A stretch of DNA of 64,000 bases from contig JAEYRK010000001.1 in NCBI GenBank assembly GCA_023435645.1, positions 44,871 to 108,870 of the forward strand. Reading direction: 5' to 3'. Made by a program: the position numbers and the translations under genes. The DNA comes from Bacillota bacterium. GTDB lineage: Bacteria > Bacillota > Clostridia > Lachnospirales > Lachnospiraceae. Positions 8,655-17,873 of this stretch are shown here, piece after piece. Under the pieces are notes generated by a model, which worked only from the letters and a program-made list of their open reading frames with translations, was not told the origin of the DNA and ran no database searches. Position 1 is the first letter of the stretch. Every line of letters starts with the position of its first letter.

Positions 8655-11120
8655 TTACATCAAGGTTGAAAATAAATTCAATACCATCTGGTACAGCTTC
8701 ATCAGTAAGGGCCTATTTCTCCATTCCTCATAGGTTACCTCCTGGCATTCCTCCATTGTTTTCAATAAATCCATGCGAATGGTATTGGTTACCTCCCGGT
8801 TACAGATCCATACACCGCATTCATACTGGAGGTGGAAGCTTCGATAATCCATGTTAATGGTTCCTACGATGGCAGAATCCTCACTGATGATTGTCTTGGC
8901 ATGGATAAAGCCCGGTTTGTATTCAAAGATACGGACCCCTGACTTTAACAGCCGACCATAGTTATAATTCGTCAGCAGCTTCACATTCTTCTTATCCGGG
9001 ATGTAGGGTGTAATGATTCGGACATCAATTCCACTGACGGCAGCCGTAACCAGTGCATCCCTCATATCATCTTCAATTATAAGATAAGGTGTTGTAATGT
9101 ACAATACCTTCTTCGCGTAATATATCATCTGCTTATAGATATTCTCAACCGGATTCTTCGGGTTATTTGCAGGTCCATCCACGAGGATATGGCAGAAGAC
9201 CTCATTCTCCTCGAAGACCTTCGTTGGCCGGAAGGCCTCATAATCGATTGCTTCCACACCATCGGAGGATGCCTCCCACATCTGAAGGAAGGCTACGGTT
9301 AGTCCCCATACTGCATCCCCTGTCACCTTCACTGCATTGTCCTTCCAGACCCCGAACCGCTGAACCAGATTTACATATTCATCAGCAAGATTCATACCAC
9401 CGGTGAAGCCGATATTTCCATCAATAACAATTATTTTCTGATGGGAACGGTAATTCATATAAAGCTTATCGGTATACTTATGGATCGGATTAAATACCCG
9501 GATTTCAAAGCCTTCGCTTTCGAGGCTTTTTTTGAAATTCCTCGGTGTCCTAAGCATTGCTCCGAAATCATCATAGAGAAACATGACCCTGACCTTCTGG
9601 GATATTTTCTTAAGAAGCAATGCATGCATTCTGTCCCATAACGCTCCTTCCCCTACGATATAGAAGTTCATCAGGATAAAATGCTCTGCCTTCTCCATCT
9701 CTTCAAAAATGGCTTCAAAGGTATCCTCTGCCATCGGGTAATATTCGATTTTATTATTCTTATATAAGGGTAGGTGATTGGCATCCAGGTATCTGGTCAT
9801 CCGGCTCTTAGTCGGGTATTTTGCTTCAAACTCCCTCATAACCTCAGGCTGGCGCTGCAGAAATTGATTACCCCTCGATAGCTTCTGAAGAATCGATCGG
9901 TGAATTTTCTTCCCCCTTCGATTGCCCCAAAGTATGAACATAAGAAAACCCGTTATCGGCAGGATGGCAATGATGCAGATCCAACTAATCTTATAGGAAA
10001 CATTCCGGTCATCATTGACCAGTGCAATAATAATAATGATACTAAGGACCTGTAATGTATAATACAGATATACGGAAAAGCCTCTTAAGCTATAGGTAAA
10101 ATAAAAAATTAATACAAACTGTAATAATACAAAAAGCCCCACGATCGTAGCACGGAGAAAGCCACTTAAATAGCCCTTGATTCTTCCGGTCATCTCTTCT
10201 CTTGTATCAATTCTCAACATCTTTACCCCTTTCATGAACAGCCTTTCTTTTAGATCATATAGCGCTGTTTCCCGCTTGCCTGCCTTCATGCTAGGAAAGG
10301 CTTTTAGGATACGGATATATATCTTTTTCATGGACAGCGACTGATAGCGATGCAATAATTCCTTCATTCCTGCTACCGCTTCCTGTCCTGTACCCTTATT
10401 CTCCTGCTTCCTGTGACCGGCGATATGATGGAGCTTTGAATCCAAGGAGGTCTTCAGCTCCGTGAATATCCCTGACAGATGGAGGCCGGTTAGCTTCTCT
10501 CTGATCTCTTCCTTCGTGTCGTATAGTCTGGCAATGAAGGCATACTCTAGGAGCTCCTCCCTTAATACGGTAAGCCTCTTCAGAAGGAGATCAAACTTCA
10601 CGGTGTAGATGGTCGTAATTATAATATCGACAAGAAACAGAACGAATATAACATATCCTGTGATTTCTCCGATTCTCCTGGGTATCAGGCGAATCATCCA
10701 ATGTATCCCCGGTTGAAATAGCTGAAGCATCAATACGGAATAGAAACCCCATAGAAGGGATACCGAAAGACAGATCCTCCCCTGCAAATGAAAGCGGTAG
10801 CTAGAATAATCCCACCAGCGGGTATGAAACAGCAGCTCCATCATCACAGAGGTAACATACTCCAGCACTGTCGCCAGGATGCAGCTACCTATGAATAAGA
10901 GAAGCAGCTGATCACGGTAGTCCCAGAAGATCAGATAGATCATAACTCCTCCGCTACCATAGATCGGTAGAATCGGCCCATTGAGGAAGCCTCGGTTTAC
11001 AAAGCTTCTTTTTCTTATAGATACCAATAGACTTTCATAGCACCAGCCTATGAAGCTGTAGATCATGAATATGTAGAACATCTGATAAAATTCTTCTCCG
11101 AAAAAGTTAATCTCCCACAT
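8655..11120 (-). CDS. PF06541 (ABC_trans_CmpB)-cardiolipin synthase fusion
   Basis: An 821-aa protein. Residues 1 to about 175 are a polytopic PF06541 ('putative ABC-transporter type IV') domain with YSFIGWCYES, NRGFLNGPILPIYG and RWWDYS. A helical linker follows. From about residue 315 there is a complete cardiolipin synthase: two membrane segments (PLDc_N), then two PLD domains with HQKIIVID near residue 560 and HAKTIISED near 740. The second HKD motif has Glu at the usual Asp position, with Asp next. Cls condenses phosphatidylglycerol to cardiolipin in the membrane. The start is ATG 11120, which follows AAGGA at 8 nt; the longer ORF to 11201 lacks a ribosome site. A stand-alone PF06541 paralogue lies at 24967-25500. 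The function of the N-terminal domain is unknown. Confidence 0.85.
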   Translation of the reverse strand: MWEINFFGEEFYQMFYIFMIYSFIGWCYESLLVSIRKRSFVNRGFLNGPILPIYGSGGVMIYLIFWDYRDQLLLLFIGSCILATVLEYVTSVMMELLFHTRWWDYSSYRFHLQGRICLSVSLLWGFYSVLMLQLFQPGIHWMIRLIPRRIGEITGYVIFVLFLVDIIITTIYTVKFDLLLKRLTVLREELLEYAFIARLYDTKEEIREKLTGLHLSGIFTELKTSLDSKLHHIAGHRKQENKGTGQEAVAGMKELLHRYQSLSMKKIYIRILKAFPSMKAGKRETALYDLKERLFMKGVKMLRIDTREEMTGRIKGYLSGFLRATIVGLFVLLQFVLIFYFTYSLRGFSVYLYYTLQVLSIIIIIALVNDDRNVSYKISWICIIAILPITGFLMFILWGNRRGKKIHRSILQKLSRGNQFLQRQPEVMREFEAKYPTKSRMTRYLDANHLPLYKNNKIEYYPMAEDTFEAIFEEMEKAEHFILMNFYIVGEGALWDRMHALLLKKISQKVRVMFLYDDFGAMLRTPRNFKKSLESEGFEIRVFNPIHKYTDKLYMNYRSHQKIIVIDGNIGFTGGMNLADEYVNLVQRFGVWKDNAVKVTGDAVWGLTVAFLQMWEASSDGVEAIDYEAFRPTKVFEENEVFCHILVDGPANNPKNPVENIYKQMIYYAKKVLYITTPYLIIEDDMRDALVTAAVSGIDVRIITPYIPDKKNVKLLTNYNYGRLLKSGVRIFEYKPGFIHAKTIISEDSAIVGTINMDYRSFHLQYECGVWICNREVTNTIRMDLLKTMEECQEVTYEEWRNRPLLMKLYQMVLNLFSTLM

Positions 11121-11494
11121 CCGTCGATTCCTTCTCCCTTCTGCAATTATCCCATGTTCAAGCCATGATACCCTATGGATAATTTTATCATACCAGAACA
11201 TTTAGTAAAGCATATAATTCTAAAATTTTTATCAAATTTCATTTCCTACATCCATTACCAAAATACTCCTTCCATTATTCTTTGACTTGGTGTTTACCGC
11301 AGCTTATGGTAAAATAACTGTAATCACGAATATTTATTTGAGTTTCTTCATCACTTGCTATTCGATTCGAGCTTTTTTATAATTACTTTAGATAATTGTG
11401 AGGCCTTAGACATGTATGTTCGGTACATACACCAGAGCCATGTTCAAAAGCCGAGGTTAAGCGAATATTTACTTGCCGGAAAGGAGATATCAAT
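11121..11494. other. Divergent intergenic region between the Cls fusion and the YprB-like nuclease
   Basis: No gene is supported here. It holds an inverted repeat TTTACC/GGTAAA (11293-11298 and 11308-11313) and a 6-bp hairpin GTATGT/ACATAC (11414-11430) in the likely leader of the plus-strand gene. Promoters for both flanking genes must lie here, but no pair of boxes is convincing. Confidence 0.4.
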
Positions 11495-12631
11495 ATGATC
11501 ATCAGAGATTTCCCTGTGGAGCTGACTCTGCAATATCCGCTGGACATCAAATACGACCTTGAAAAGACTGTATTTTTTGATATTGAAACCACCGGGTTTG
11601 CTGCTGAAACTACTTATCTGTATCTGATCGGATGTGTCTACCATAAGGCAGGCAGCTTTCATATGCTCCAATGGTTTTCCGAGGAGCTGAAGGAGGAAGT
11701 GAAAATCATTTCCCTCTTCTTCGAATTTCTGAAGAATTATGAGGTGTTCATTCATTACAATGGCTCCGGCTTTGATATCCCCTATCTACAGAAGAAAATT
11801 GCGCATTATCAGCTTCCCTATTCCTTTGATGCTCTGACAAGCATTGATCTGTATCAAAGAATTACTCCGATCAAGAAGCTGTTAAAACTTAGTAATTACA
11901 AGCAAAAATCCATAGAAGCCTTTCTTCAGGTAGCCAGAGAGGATAGCTCGGACGGCGGAGATCTGATCCAGGTTTATCAGGGATATCTGGGGAAGAGGCA
12001 AATCGAGAAGCTGCGAAGGGTTAGAAATGCTCCCAAGGAATCCACTGCTGTGACAGATGCAGAGGAGCTATTACATACCCTGCTGCTTCATAATGAGGAT
12101 GATGTCAAGGGACTGGTACAGATCCTGCCGATCCTTTTTTATACGGATCTCTTCCATAAGCCCTTCCGTATTCTTCAGGCCGGCATTACAGGGGATAAGC
12201 TCTCCATACGATTGGAGCTCTCCTTCTCCCTGCCGGCTCAGGTTAGCTATGGGAATGACCTGTTTTATCTGAATGCCCATGATAAATCTGCCCTCCTGAC
12301 CGTCCTGGTTTATGAGGGTGAGTTGAAATACTTTTATGATAATTACAGGGATTATTATTATCTACCGGAGGAGGATACAGCCATTCATAAAAGTCTGGCC
12401 CTGTTTGTAGATAAGGAATTCCGTCAGAAGGCGAAGCCTTCCAATTGTTATACGAGAAAGCAGGGGGTTTTTGCCCCCTTATATGACCCGATTCTTTCAC
12501 CGGTCTTTAAGCAGAGCCTTCAGGATAAGCTATCCTTCATTGAAGTCCATACGGATTTCCTCCTTCAGGAGAAGAATTTGGAATTATACATTCACCATAT
12601 CCTTAAGTATATGATAACGGGTAAGCCCTAA
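11495..12631 (+). CDS. YprB-like ribonuclease H-like 3'-5' exonuclease domain protein
   Basis: A 378-aa protein. The DEDD-type exonuclease motif I FFDIETTG is at residues 27-34 (Asp29, Glu31) and motif II IHYNGSGFDIPYL follows. HNEDDVKGL later fits motif III. This is the RNase_H_2 (PF13482) family typified by Bacillus YprB. The C-terminal third has no recognised domain. The substrate, DNA or RNA, is not established. ATG 11495 follows AAAGGAG at good spacing. It is one of few plus-strand genes in this part and converges with rpmF across a strong terminator. Confidence 0.8.
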   Translation: MIIRDFPVELTLQYPLDIKYDLEKTVFFDIETTGFAAETTYLYLIGCVYHKAGSFHMLQWFSEELKEEVKIISLFFEFLKNYEVFIHYNGSGFDIPYLQKKIAHYQLPYSFDALTSIDLYQRITPIKKLLKLSNYKQKSIEAFLQVAREDSSDGGDLIQVYQGYLGKRQIEKLRRVRNAPKESTAVTDAEELLHTLLLHNEDDVKGLVQILPILFYTDLFHKPFRILQAGITGDKLSIRLELSFSLPAQVSYGNDLFYLNAHDKSALLTVLVYEGELKYFYDNYRDYYYLPEEDTAIHKSLALFVDKEFRQKAKPSNCYTRKQGVFAPLYDPILSPVFKQSLQDKLSFIEVHTDFLLQEKNLELYIHHILKYMITGKP

Positions 12632-12651
12632 GGACTTACCCGTTACGAAAA

Positions 12652-12681
12652 AAGGCTTCCCAGTATTATCCGGGAAGCCTT
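12652..12681. terminator. Bidirectional terminator between the YprB-like gene and rpmF
   Basis: A 10-bp stem AAGGCTTCCC (12652-12661) / GGGAAGCCTT (12672-12681) has A-rich sequence on the left and T-rich sequence on the right, so it can serve both converging genes. A second 9-bp hairpin, ACGGGTAAG/CTTACCCGT (12617-12643), overlaps the stop codon of the plus-strand gene. Confidence 0.85.
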
Positions 12682-12691
12682 ACTTTTACTG

Positions 12692-12874
12692 TTATTCAGC
12701 CTGGGGAAGGATCTCCTTCTTGTTATAAGAACCACAGGCCTTACATACTCTATGGGGAACCATGAGCTCTCCGCATTTGCTGCACTTAACCAAATTCGGA
12801 GCAGTCATTTTCCAATTAGCTCTACGGCTGTCTCTTCTTGCTTTAGATATTTTACCCTTAGGACAAATAGACAT
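12692..12874 (-). CDS. rpmF: 50S ribosomal protein L32
   Basis: A 60-aa protein beginning MSICPKGKISKARRDSRRAN, with a zinc ribbon of two CxxC pairs (CSKCGEL and CKACGSY), the form of L32 that binds zinc. It belongs to the large ribosomal subunit. ATG 12874 is preceded by AAGGAGG at 7 nt; the GTG two codons earlier lies next to that site and is too close. It follows yceD with almost no gap, the widely conserved yceD-rpmF pair. Confidence 0.97.
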   Translation of the reverse strand: MSICPKGKISKARRDSRRANWKMTAPNLVKCSKCGELMVPHRVCKACGSYNKKEILPQAE

Positions 12875-12876
12875 AG

Positions 12877-13404
12877 TCACACCTCCTTAAAATTGTTAAA
12901 TATATCTCGGATTACTGACATTCTGGGATCATATTCCGTATTATCACAGTGACAGGTTTCCTCGTTCAGATTCAAGCCACAGGACTTGCAAATTCCTTTA
13001 CAATCCTCACTGCACAATAGCCTCATCGGAAAACCCAACAAAATCTCATCATAGATTAATAGGTCTACATCCAGATTGTATCCAATAATATAATTTGTTT
13101 CATCCAAGCCTTCTGCCCGCTCTTCCGCCGTCAGGTTAAAATCAACCTCTTTGGAGATATGAATATCCATCGGATAGGTCAGCTTCTTTAGGCATCTGCC
13201 GCAGAATAAGGATAAAGAAATATTCGTACCGCCCTCTATCAATACCATCCTGTTTCCGAGATTAGTAATTGTAAGATCAACAACGTTCTTCTCAGCAAAC
13301 TCATAAGAATTCCCTTGAAATACGAACCTTTCCATCTCTATGGGAGCTTGGATACGCTCAACTTTTTCCTTCGTGGTCATGATCTCTGATAATGATATTA
13401 GCAT
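12877..13404 (-). CDS. yceD: YceD family protein (DUF177)
   Basis: A 175-aa protein of the YceD/DUF177 family (YlbN in Bacillus). In other bacteria and plastids the family is linked to 23S rRNA processing and large-subunit assembly. Visible features are CGRCL (68-72) and a C-terminal cysteine cluster CSEDCKGICKSCG followed by CHC, typical of the clostridial zinc-binding form. It is cotranscribed with rpmF from a perfect consensus promoter (13532-13560). GGAG stands about 7 nt before the ATG. A small hairpin CAGAGC/GCTCTG (13438-13451) lies in the 120-nt leader. Confidence 0.9.
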   Translation of the reverse strand: MLISLSEIMTTKEKVERIQAPIEMERFVFQGNSYEFAEKNVVDLTITNLGNRMVLIEGGTNISLSLFCGRCLKKLTYPMDIHISKEVDFNLTAEERAEGLDETNYIIGYNLDVDLLIYDEILLGFPMRLLCSEDCKGICKSCGLNLNEETCHCDNTEYDPRMSVIRDIFNNFKEV

Positions 13405-13531
13405 GATAGTCTCCGAATATCTGATGTAAAGCTTACCCAGAGCTTGCTCTGTAAAAGAATCTCTTCACCCTGCAAGCATTTGCCATATCTCTTAGCAAAA
13501 GCTTCTTTGTAATCTTTACGCACTATATTGT

Positions 13532-13560
13532 ATTATAACTAGTAGCTACCTGTTTGTCAA
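13532..13560 (-). promoter_or_regulatory. Consensus sigma-A promoter of yceD-rpmF
   Basis: TTGACA at 13555-13560 and TATAAT at 13532-13537 are both perfect hexamers with a 17-nt spacer, reading toward yceD. The leader would be about 120 nt. Confidence 0.85.
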
Positions 13561-13578
13561 CGAAAAAATATATACCTG

Positions 13579-13607
13579 CTGGCAGTAAAAAGAAAATTTA
13601 CTGTCAG
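13579..13607 (-). terminator. Probable terminator of pta-ackA
   Basis: An 11-bp stem with one mismatch, CTGGCAGTAAA/TTTACTGTCAG, is followed on the minus strand by a T-rich tail after about nine bases. It lies just after ackA. Confidence 0.5.
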
Positions 13608-13628
13608 ATACTCAGTTATCTATTCAAA

Positions 13629-14819
13629 TTATAGCAGAGCAACTGTCTCTCTGGCAATCGCCAACTCCTCATTGGTAGGGATAATTGCTACCTTCACCTT
13701 GGAATCCGGTGTAGTCAGCATCGTTTCCTTCCCTCTTGCCTTATTGGCCTCCAGATCAATGGTGATACCAAGATAACCTAAATATTCACACACCTCTGCT
13801 CTTACCTTATGGTCATTTTCGCCTACACCTGCAGTAAATGCAATGGCATCTACGCCATTCATCGCCGCTACATAGCCGCCGATGTATTTAGCTACACGGT
13901 ATACAAACACATCAAATGCAATTCTTGCCAGCTCATTACCGGTATCCATTGCTGCATTAATGTCCCTGAAATCACTGGAGACATTGGACATTCCCTGTAC
14001 ACCGGACTGCTTATTCAGCAGGTTCATAATCTCATCGATGTTCTTATTCTCTTTCTTGGAGATGAACTCGATAATGGAGGGATCAATATCACCACTTCTG
14101 GTGCCCATAACCAGACCGGATAGAGGGGTAAAGCCCATGCTGGTATCTATGGATTTACCGTTCAGTACAGCAGTGATGCTGGCCCCATTGCCCAGATGGC
14201 ATACAATAATCTTGGAATTCTCAATATTCAGACCACAGTATTCCGCGGTACGCTTTGATACGAAGCTGTGGCTTGTTCCATGAAAGCCGTATTTTCTGAT
14301 CTTATAGTTATCATAATACTGTACAGGTAGCCCATACAGGTATGCCTTCGCAGGCATGGTCTGATGGAAGGCTGTATCAAAAACTGCAACCATCGGAACA
14401 CCCTTCATCAGGCTCTCACAGGCACGGATACCGATCAGGTTCGCCGGGTTATGAAGGGGTGCCAGATCATTACATTCTTCAATCGCTGTAATAACCTCTT
14501 CGTTGATGATCGTAGACTTAGCAAACTTCTCACCGCCATGAACCACTCTATGTCCGACAGCACCAATCTCTGACAGATCTGCAATCACTCCATGATTCTT
14601 ATCTGTTAAGGCATCCAGAACCATCTGAACTGCTACCTCATGGTTTGGCATGGAGGCCTCAATTACAATTTTATCTCCCTCCCCGGGAGTATGCTTCAGG
14701 ACACTGATTTCCTGTCCGATTCTTTCACAGATACCTACCGCCAATGCTTTCTCCGTATCTGAATCAATCAGCTGATATTTTAATGATGAGCTTCCGCAAT
14801 TTATTACTAGTACCTTCAT
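13629..14819 (-). CDS. ackA: Acetate kinase
   Basis: A 396-aa ASKHA-fold kinase that converts acetyl phosphate and ADP to acetate and ATP, the main substrate-level phosphorylation step in fermenting Clostridia. Motifs include the N-terminal [25 protein letters not shown], the DTAFHQTMP segment, [10 protein letters not shown] and HLGNGAS. ATG 14819 follows GGAGG at 8 nt and gives the standard length; the upstream in-frame ATG at 14834 adds five residues and overlaps that site. It directly follows pta as the second gene of the pair. Confidence 0.97.
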   Translation of the reverse strand: MKVLVINCGSSSLKYQLIDSDTEKALAVGICERIGQEISVLKHTPGEGDKIVIEASMPNHEVAVQMVLDALTDKNHGVIADLSEIGAVGHRVVHGGEKFAKSTIINEEVITAIEECNDLAPLHNPANLIGIRACESLMKGVPMVAVFDTAFHQTMPAKAYLYGLPVQYYDNYKIRKYGFHGTSHSFVSKRTAEYCGLNIENSKIIVCHLGNGASITAVLNGKSIDTSMGFTPLSGLVMGTRSGDIDPSIIEFISKKENKNIDEIMNLLNKQSGVQGMSNVSSDFRDINAAMDTGNELARIAFDVFVYRVAKYIGGYVAAMNGVDAIAFTAGVGENDHKVRAEVCEYLGYLGITIDLEANKARGKETMLTTPDSKVKVAIIPTNEELAIARETVALL

Positions 14820-14834
14820 TTTCTTTTCCTCCAC

Positions 14835-15833
14835 CTACTTTACTGCTGAAGCTTGAACAGCAGTGATTGCTACAACGCCAACGATGTCATTGGCAGAACA
14901 GCCTCTGGACAAATCATTTACAGGCTTTGAAATGCCTTGGGTAATCGGTCCGTAAGCCTCTGCCTTAGCAAGTCTCTCAACAATCTTATATGAGATATTA
15001 CCTGAATCTAAATCGGGGAAAACAAGTACATTTGCCTTACCGGCCACTTTACTGCCCGGCGCCTTGGAAGCTCCGATCGCAGGAACGATGGCTGCATCCA
15101 GCTGGAATTCACCGTCCAGATTAACCTCAGGATATAGCTCCTTCGCAATTCTGGTTGCTTCCACCACCTTATCCACATCAGGATGCTTTGCACTTCCCTT
15201 AGAGGAATGGGATAACATCGCCACAACGGGCTCCTTTTCTACCAGTAGCTCAAAGCTCTTGGCACTGCTGCCTGCAATTGCTGCCAGCTCCTCTGAATTC
15301 GGGTTCTGATTAAGGCCACAATCAGCAAAGACAAAGGCACCATCAGCCCCAAATTCACAATTGGGAACTACCATCAAGAAGAAAGCAGAAACCAGCTTCG
15401 TTCCTGGTGCTGTCTTTAAAATCTGAAGGGCAGGTCGTAAGGTATCTGCAGTGGAGTGAATTGCTCCGGATACCAGGCCGTCTGCATCCCCGGTCTTTAC
15501 CATCATCATACCAAAATACTGGTAGTCCTTTGTCAGCAGCTCTCTTGCTTCCTCCGGTGTCATTCCTTTGCTCTTTCTCAGTTCAACAAACTGATCCACA
15601 TAGGACTGCAGCTTGTCTGTATGGTTAGGGTCAACCACTGTTGCCTTGGATAGATCCAGACCCTGTGCGTTTTTAGCAATTTCTTCGCTGCTACCGATTA
15701 ATACGATATTGGAAACTCCTTCAGCGAGAATTGTGTGTGCAGCCTCAAGTACTCTTCTGTCACTTGTCTCCGGCAACACGATTGTCTTCATGTTTTTCCT
15801 TGCTCTTTCTTTGATTACATCAATAAATCCCAT
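14835..15833 (-). CDS. pta: Phosphate acetyltransferase
   Basis: A 332-aa enzyme of the short Pta class, without the N-terminal DRTGG/AAA regulatory domains of enterobacterial Pta. It interconverts acetyl-CoA and acetyl phosphate in the cytoplasm. Recognisable segments are KTIVLPETSDRRVLEAA at the start, DADGLVSGA, FADCGLNQNP and the glycine-rich VFPDLDSGNISYK. AAGGAG precedes the ATG. A sigma-A promoter lies upstream (15905-15933) and ackA follows at once, so the pair makes acetate and ATP as one transcript. Confidence 0.97.
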   Translation of the reverse strand: MGFIDVIKERARKNMKTIVLPETSDRRVLEAAHTILAEGVSNIVLIGSSEEIAKNAQGLDLSKATVVDPNHTDKLQSYVDQFVELRKSKGMTPEEARELLTKDYQYFGMMMVKTGDADGLVSGAIHSTADTLRPALQILKTAPGTKLVSAFFLMVVPNCEFGADGAFVFADCGLNQNPNSEELAAIAGSSAKSFELLVEKEPVVAMLSHSSKGSAKHPDVDKVVEATRIAKELYPEVNLDGEFQLDAAIVPAIGASKAPGSKVAGKANVLVFPDLDSGNISYKIVERLAKAEAYGPITQGISKPVNDLSRGCSANDIVGVVAITAVQASAVK

Positions 15834-15904
15834 GATGTTTTCTCCTTCCTAACATCTTAGTACAGAATTAGTATATACATATTATCGTAAAACCCATAAA
15901 TTTT

Positions 15905-15933
15905 ATTATAGTGCATCCATGCTTTAATAACAA
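15905..15933 (-). promoter_or_regulatory. Sigma-A promoter of pta-ackA
   Basis: The -35 TTGTTA (15928-15933) and -10 TATAAT (15905-15910) have a 17-nt spacer and read toward pta with a leader of about 65 nt. Confidence 0.7.
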
Positions 15934-16127
15934 GTATTTTTTGTTAACTTTATCAGGTATTTGGTATCATATACTTGTCTTTTTTTGGAGCTTTCGATAT
16001 AATCTAGCTATATTATACTGATATAGCCAAATTAAGGATTGGACATACATTGATGGAATAATCCACGGTCTATTTTCACTATATATATGAATAAATGACA
16101 GAATTTTGCAGCATGCTGGAGGTTATT

Positions 16128-17462
16128 ATGAAGGTTACAGGCATCATCGTGGAATATAATCCATTCCACAACGGCCATAAATATCATATTGAAGAGGCTA
16201 GGAGGCTCACCGGGGCAGATTATGTAGTCGCAGTGATGAGCGGTAATTTTGTCCAGAGGGGAACTCCTGCCATCATAGACAAATATAGCCGCACCAAAAT
16301 GGCGCTAAATAACGGTGTGGACCTCCTACTGGAGCTGCCGGTCTGCTATGCCACCGGCAGTGCAGAATACTTTGCCATGGGCGCCGTTTCCCTCCTAAGC
16401 AAGCTGGGAATCGTAGATTATCTGTGCTTTGGAAGTGAATGCGGGGACATTGCATTACTGGAGGAAGCCGCTGATTTACTGCTTCAGGCACCGGAGCTTT
16501 ATGAGAAAACTCTGTTCTCTTATGTGAAGGAGGGCTTGACTTACCCGGCAGCCAGAGCAAAGGCTGTGGAGCATATGTATGCTTCCTCCGAGACCCCTGA
16601 GGCTTACCAAAAGGTCGCTTCTGTATTATCCGAGCCCAATAATATCCTAGGCCTTGAATACATCAAGGCTCTGAAAAAACTCTCCTCCACCATAGCACCG
16701 ATTACAATTACCAGGCAGACCGCTCATTACCATGAGGCAACTCTATCCGATCAGAGGCACGAAGCTGCTCCTACCTTTTCGCTATCATCCTTATCTAAGG
16801 ACAATGACAAAAATGATGGGCATGTGATTAGCTCCGCTACTGCCATAAGAAATGCTCTTCAGACCGCGGACCATGGCCTTGGGTTATCAGGAGTTCGCAG
16901 CAGCGTACCGGAGGATGTCTATGCAATCCTTAAGGAGCAGTATCATATCTCCTATCCTATCACGGAAGAGGATTTTGCACAGATACTCATCTATAAGCTA
17001 TTGACTGAGAGCAGCAGCTCCCTCACATCCTATGTGGATATCAGTCCCGATCTGGCAGACCGAATGATGAATATTCAGAATACCTACCTCAGTATCGCAG
17101 AGCTGACGAAGCAAATCAAGACAAGAAATGTAACCCACACCAGGATCAGCCGCGCCTTGGCCCATCTTCTCCTTAATATTACGGATGATACCCTTCAGGA
17201 TTACATGAAAAACGGCTGCTCCTTCTATGGAAGAGTCCTGGGCTTAAGGAGAGCATCCTCCCAGCTCCTCAGAAGAATTACAGAGATTGGCCACATCCCG
17301 GTCATAACGAAGGTGTCGAGAGCAGACAGTACGCTGGAACCCTTAGGCAGGCAGATGCTTGCCGAGGATATCTTCGCGTCCCATATCTATAACCAGGCTG
17401 TCTATGGGAAGTATAACACGGCTTTGTTAAATGAATATAAACGTGGAATAATCATCCTGTGA
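16128..17462 (+). CDS. tmcAL: tRNA(Met) cytidine acetate ligase TmcAL
   Basis: A 444-aa protein (YlbM, formerly DUF795). TmcAL activates acetate with ATP and makes N4-acetylcytidine at the wobble position of elongator tRNA(Met). The nucleotidyltransferase HxGH signature is in YNPFHNGHKYH near residue 10, followed by VVAVMSGNFVQRG and GSAEYFAMGAV. ATG 16128 has GGAGG 5 nt upstream; the longer reading frame from 16095 has no ribosome site and pushes the signature away from the N-terminus. It is divergent from pta-ackA, which is fitting because acetate is its substrate, although that link is only inference. Confidence 0.93.
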   Translation: MKVTGIIVEYNPFHNGHKYHIEEARRLTGADYVVAVMSGNFVQRGTPAIIDKYSRTKMALNNGVDLLLELPVCYATGSAEYFAMGAVSLLSKLGIVDYLCFGSECGDIALLEEAADLLLQAPELYEKTLFSYVKEGLTYPAARAKAVEHMYASSETPEAYQKVASVLSEPNNILGLEYIKALKKLSSTIAPITITRQTAHYHEATLSDQRHEAAPTFSLSSLSKDNDKNDGHVISSATAIRNALQTADHGLGLSGVRSSVPEDVYAILKEQYHISYPITEEDFAQILIYKLLTESSSSLTSYVDISPDLADRMMNIQNTYLSIAELTKQIKTRNVTHTRISRALAHLLLNITDDTLQDYMKNGCSFYGRVLGLRRASSQLLRRITEIGHIPVITKVSRADSTLEPLGRQMLAEDIFASHIYNQAVYGKYNTALLNEYKRGIIIL

Positions 17463-17562
17463 CCTGATATGATCCTCCTGCTGATATATCATCTATATAG
17501 TAACACTCATCCGTTCTATCATGACCTCCCGGCAATCAGATGAAAGCCAGTATGTAAATTAC

Positions 17563-17591
17563 TTGAATATTTACCCATTTAATGGTACTAT
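17563..17591 (+). promoter_or_regulatory. Possible promoter of the 41-aa membrane peptide gene
   Basis: TTGAAT (17563-17568) and TACTAT (17586-17591) are 17 nt apart, with an extended -10 TGG. The leader to the ribosome site would be very short. Confidence 0.4.
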
Positions 17592-17614
17592 ATATATATA
17601 GGAGGCGGTTATAC

Positions 17615-17740
17615 ATGAATTGGATTGTAATATCACAAGTATTGGTCTCAATTATTTTATTAGCCTTTTTAGTATTTACGATATATGCCCTGGTTCTCAT
17701 AATAAAAGCATGCAAACTATATATAAAGAAACACATATAG
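17615..17740 (+). CDS. Small single-span membrane protein, 41 aa
   Basis: A short gene with strong signals: GGAGGCGG (17601-17608) lies 6-7 nt before ATG 17615 and a promoter-like pair sits just upstream. The product is MNWIVISQ, then an unbroken hydrophobic stretch to about residue 30, then a basic tail (KACKLYIKKHI), which predicts one membrane helix with the tail in the cytoplasm. A terminator follows at 17788-17820. No family is recognised. It is a stand-alone unit between tmcAL and pepF. A similar tiny gene stands at 42505-42642. Function is unknown. Confidence 0.65.
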   Translation: MNWIVISQVLVSIILLAFLVFTIYALVLIIKACKLYIKKHI

Positions 17741-17787
17741 ACAGGGTTGGTTGGCTTTATGCATTGTAAGGACATTCATTTGTAATC

Positions 17788-17820
17788 AAAGAGTGCACTT
17801 CCTGTTGAGGTGCACTCTTT
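17788..17820. terminator. Bidirectional terminator between the 41-aa gene and pepF
   Basis: An 11-bp perfect stem AAAGAGTGCAC (17788-17798) / GTGCACTCTTT (17810-17820) with an 11-nt loop. It serves the plus-strand small gene and the minus-strand pepF. Confidence 0.85.
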
Positions 17821-17873
17821 GTTATTCAAATATAATTTTTATAACTTCTGCGTGAAAGCATAACAGAATTTTA

